A stretch of DNA of 64,000 nucleotides from contig NZ_JAGYHF010000012.1 in NCBI RefSeq assembly GCF_018336155.1, forward strand, positions 124,001-188,000. Direction: 5' to 3'. Origin of the DNA: Pseudomonas rustica. GTDB lineage: Bacteria; Pseudomonadota; Gammaproteobacteria; Pseudomonadales; Pseudomonadaceae. Below are positions 61,592-64,000 of this stretch, in pieces. The position numbers and the translations under genes are program-made. The notes beneath the pieces were generated by a model. The model made no database searches, had not been told where the DNA came from, and worked only from the letters and a program-made list of their open reading frames with translations. Within the stretch, counting starts at the first letter, position 1. Every line of letters begins with the position of its first letter.

Positions 61592-63082
61592 TTAGAGCTT
61601 GATCCAGGTCGCTTTCAGCTCGGTGTACTTGTCGAACGCGTGCAGCGATTTATCGCGACCGTTGCCCGACTGTTTGAAGCCACCGAACGGTGCGGTCATG
61701 TCGCCGCCGTCGTACTGGTTGACCCAGACGCTGCCGGCACGCAAGCCGCGCGCGAAGGTGTGCGCCTTGCTCAGGTTGCTGGTCCAGACACCGGCGGCGA
61801 GGCCGAAGATGCTGTCGTTGGCGATCTGCAGCGCTTCTTCAACGGTGTCGAAGGTGATCAGCGACAGCACCGGGCCGAAGATTTCTTCCTGAGCGATGGT
61901 CATCGCGTTGGTCACGCCGTCGAACAGCGCCGGTTGCACGTACAGGCCGCCGGTTTCTTCGAGGGTGCGCTGGCCGCCGGCAATCAGCTCGGCGCCCTGC
62001 TCGCGACCAATGCTGATGTAGCGCAGCACGTTGTCGAGTTGACGCTGATCGACCACGGCGCCGACGGTGGTGGCTGGATCGAGGGCGTGCCCCGGTTTCC
62101 ACGCTTGCAGTGCTTCCACCAGCAGCGGAATGAATTGCTCGCGGATCGAACGCTCGACCAGCAGGCGCGAACCCGCAGTGCAGACTTCGCCCTGGTTGAA
62201 CGCAATGGCGCCGGCCGCTGCTTGTGCTGCCGCGCGCAAATCCGGTGCGTCGGCAAACACCACGTTCGGGCTCTTGCCCCCTGCTTCGAGCCAGACGCGT
62301 TTCATGTTGCTTTGGCCGGCATAAATCATCAGTTGCTTGGCAATCGCCGTGGAGCCGGTGAAGGCCAGCACGTCGACGTCCATGTGCAACGCCAACGCTT
62401 TGCCGACGGTGTGGCCGAAGCCTGGCAGCACGTTGAACACGCCTTTCGGAATGCCGGCATCCAGCGCCAGTTGCGCGATGCGGATCGCCGTCAGTGGCGA
62501 CTTTTCCGAAGGTTTCAGAATGAACGAGTTGCCCGCCGCCAGTGCCGGGGCAAATTTCCAGCTGGCCATGATCAACGGGAAGTTCCACGGCACGATGGCC
62601 GCTACGACGCCCGACGGCTCGCGGGTGATCAGGCCGAGTTGGTCGTGCGGAGTCGCGGCGACTTCATCGTAAATCTTGTCGATGGCTTCGGCGCTCCAGC
62701 GGATCGCGTTAGCGGTCGCCGGGATGTCGATGCTCATCGAATCGCTGATCGGTTTACCCATGTCGAGGGTTTCCAGCAGCGCCAGTTCTTCCTGGTTATG
62801 CAGGATCAGATCGGCGAAGCGAATCAGGATGCGCTTGCGCTCGGCCGGGGCTTTGTGCGCCCACACGCCGGACTCAAAAGACTGGCGCGCGACTTCAACG
62901 GCGAGGTTGGCGTCGGCTTCATCGGTGCTGGCCACGGAGGCGAGGAAACGGCCGTCAACAGGGCTCAAGCATTCGAAGGTATCGCCACTGATCGCCGGGC
63001 GATATTCACCGTTGATGAACGCGCGGGACTCGATGGTCAGAGACTGGAAGCGTTGTTCCCAGTCGTTGCGGGTAGTTGTCAT
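61592..63082 (-). CDS. puuC: Aldehyde dehydrogenase, PuuC/PauC (KauB)-like
   Basis: 496 aa with complete NAD-aldehyde dehydrogenase motifs: VPWNFPLIMASWKFAPALAAG, FTGSTAIAK, the Glu in WLEAGGKSPN and the catalytic Cys in FNQGEVCTAGSRL. It should oxidise gamma-glutamylaminobutyraldehyde-type aldehydes to acids. It starts at the ATG at 63082; upstream in-frame sequence is the intergenic repeat. Operon order on this strand: ligase, repeat, dehydrogenase, oxidase. Confidence 0.94.
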   Translation of the reverse strand: MTTTRNDWEQRFQSLTIESRAFINGEYRPAISGDTFECLSPVDGRFLASVASTDEADANLAVEVARQSFESGVWAHKAPAERKRILIRFADLILHNQEELALLETLDMGKPISDSMSIDIPATANAIRWSAEAIDKIYDEVAATPHDQLGLITREPSGVVAAIVPWNFPLIMASWKFAPALAAGNSFILKPSEKSPLTAIRIAQLALDAGIPKGVFNVLPGFGHTVGKALALHMDVDVLAFTGSTAIAKQLMIYAGQSNMKRVWLEAGGKSPNVVFADAPDLRAAAQAAAGAIAFNQGEVCTAGSRLLVERSIREQFIPLLVEALQAWKPGHALDPATTVGAVVDQRQLDNVLRYISIGREQGAELIAGGQRTLEETGGLYVQPALFDGVTNAMTIAQEEIFGPVLSLITFDTVEEALQIANDSIFGLAAGVWTSNLSKAHTFARGLRAGSVWVNQYDGGDMTAPFGGFKQSGNGRDKSLHAFDKYTELKATWIKL

Positions 63083-63148
63083 TGTTGTGGCTCGACAAGG
63101 GGGAATTGGGGGTGTTGTCTGGCTGCGATGTCTGGCTTGGATGGCTGC

Positions 63149-63325
63149 CCTCACCCTAGCCCTCTCCCGGAGGTAGAGGGAACCGACCGAAGTGTCTTGG
63201 GATCGGCACCGACCTGAACGACCGAGTCGAATATGGATTCGGCAAAAATCGTTCAGGTCGGCGGATTGCCCGAGCATCCCCGAATCAGTCCCCTCTCCCT
63301 TTGGGAGAGGGTTAGGGTGAGGGGG
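63149..63325. repeat. Composite palindromic element (CCCTCACCC/CCCTCTCCC type), best-preserved copy
   Basis: Outer arms CCCTCACCCTAGCCCTCTCC and the inverted GAGAGGGTTAGGGTGAGGG, and inner 13-bp arms CCGACCTGAACGA (63209-63221) and TCGTTCAGGTCGG (63249-63261). About 175 bases long, between the ligase and the aldehyde dehydrogenase genes. Confidence 0.9.
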
Positions 63326-63329
63326 TTTT

Positions 63330-64000
63330 TCAGACCGTATGCAGATACCAGTTGTACTCAAGGTCAGAGATCGAGTTTTCGAACTCGGCCAGTTCGCTTT
63401 CCTTGCACGCGACGAAGACGTCGATGTACAGCGGGTCGATGTACTTGGCCATGACTTCGCTGTCGTCCAGCTCGCGCAATGCGTCGCGCAGGTTGTTCGG
63501 CAGGCTCTGTTCGTTCTGCTCGTAGCTGTTGCCTTCAACCGGCGCGCCCGGCTCGATCTTGTTGGTCAGACCGTGGTGAATACCGGCCAGGACAGACGCC
63601 ATCAGCAAGTACGGGTTGGCGTCGGCACCGGCAACACGGTGCTCGATGCGCACGGAGTCCGGTGAACCGGTCGGTACGCGCACGGCCACGGTGCGGTTGT
63701 CGATGCCCCAGCTTGGCGAGTTCGGTACGTAGAACTGCGCGCCAAAGCGGCGGTAAGAGTTGACGTTCGGGCAGAGGAAGGCCATTTGCGCAGGCAGGGT
63801 CTCGAGCACACCGCCGATCGCGTGACGCAGCGCGGCGTTCTGCTCGGGATCCTCGCTGGCGAAGATGTTGTTGCCTTCTTTGTCCAGGATCGAAATGTGT
63901 ACGTGCAGACCGTTGCCCGCCTGGCCCGGATACGGCTTGGCCATGAAGGTGGTGTCCATCTCGTGGTCGTAGGCGATGTTCTTCACCAGACGCTTGAGCA
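63330..64000 (-). CDS. puuA: Gamma-glutamyl-polyamine synthetase-like ligase, partial
   Basis: C-terminal about 223 residues of a glutamine-synthetase-fold enzyme; the N-terminal part lies beyond the window. Conserved segments: DTTFMAKPYPGQAGNGLHVH, CPNVNSYRRFGA, IEHRVAGADANPYL. It differs clearly from the 52862-54226 paralogue (GQAGNGLHVH versus LAGTGMHMH), so the two probably use different amines. It heads the dehydrogenase-oxidase set on this strand. Confidence 0.92.
   Translation of the reverse strand, partial: LKRLVKNIAYDHEMDTTFMAKPYPGQAGNGLHVHISILDKEGNNIFASEDPEQNAALRHAIGGVLETLPAQMAFLCPNVNSYRRFGAQFYVPNSPSWGIDNRTVAVRVPTGSPDSVRIEHRVAGADANPYLLMASVLAGIHHGLTNKIEPGAPVEGNSYEQNEQSLPNNLRDALRELDDSEVMAKYIDPLYIDVFVACKESELAEFENSISDLEYNWYLHTV

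Noticed and set aside
59973..63217. Long plus-strand open frames (537 and 558 codons) over the oxidase and dehydrogenase genes
   Set aside because: They are antisense to well-conserved enzymes and give compositionally odd products; they result from high GC at third codon positions.

Overview
The window looks like a chromosomal segment of a Pseudomonas of the P. fluorescens group. Evidence: high-GC coding sequence with typical pseudomonad families (DUF6124, DUF2790, DUF2931, GlxA-type AraC, many LysR genes, MHS transporters, a gamma-glutamyl-polyamine pathway) and four families of palindromic intergenic repeats typical of fluorescent pseudomonads (built on GTAGGAGCTGCCGAAGGCTG, GGGAGCGGGCTTGCTCGCGA, GAGGGGATTTATCCCCG and CCCTCACCCTAGCCCTCTCC). 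I see no rRNA, tRNA, CRISPR array, intact insertion sequence or prophage.

Layout. 0.3-12 kb is an accessory metabolic and detoxification region: an SDR that seems to lack its catalytic residues, a GlxA/AraC regulator, an MFS exporter, an Old Yellow Enzyme alkene reductase, a second SDR, an alpha/beta hydrolase, a secreted metallo-beta-lactamase-fold hydrolase, a LysR/MFS pair, a Gfo/Idh/MocA dehydrogenase and an NTF2-like protein. 12.7-19.4 kb is a more A+T-rich island: a Tle1-type (DUF2235) phospholipase followed in the same direction by six tandem DUF2931 lipoprotein paralogues. Between two of them lies a 24-codon relic of the C-terminus of a second DUF2235 gene. This reads as a type VI effector with an accumulated immunity array.

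19.9-24.2 kb holds a DapF-like epimerase, a DUF4287 protein and a compact ars operon (arsR-arsC-arsH-MFS) with no ArsB or Acr3 pump. 24.2-28.7 kb is a LysR-controlled GMC oxidoreductase plus MHS symporter unit. 29-34.5 kb carries an unusual papain-like protease fused to a serine alpha/beta hydrolase, a DUF427 protein, DNA topoisomerase III behind a LexA-type box, and a GNAT acetyltransferase. 35-37.8 kb contains a conserved small protein and the cyanate module cynR/cynS/cynT. 37.9-50 kb has a ProA-like dehydrogenase, glutaminase, two secreted L,D-transpeptidase-fold proteins, a copper-type two-component system with its DUF2790 protein, a DHA2 exporter with a LysR regulator, a SleB-type wall hydrolase and a tandem CAP protein. 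50-52.3 kb has a bestrophin and a LysR regulator.

52.5-64 kb is mainly polyamine or amine catabolism by the gamma-glutamylation route: glutamine-synthetase-like ligase and FAD oxidase (52.9-55.7 kb), then a PuuR-like cupin regulator, a second FAD oxidase, a PuuC-like aldehyde dehydrogenase and a second ligase cut by the window end. The first ligase is preceded by two ATGA-overlapping micro-ORFs. Genes for a DeoR regulator, a LysR regulator, a flavodoxin-fold quinone reductase and a small secreted protein lie between the two halves.

Intergenic repeats mark many gene ends, and several genes take their stop codon from, or next to, such an element.
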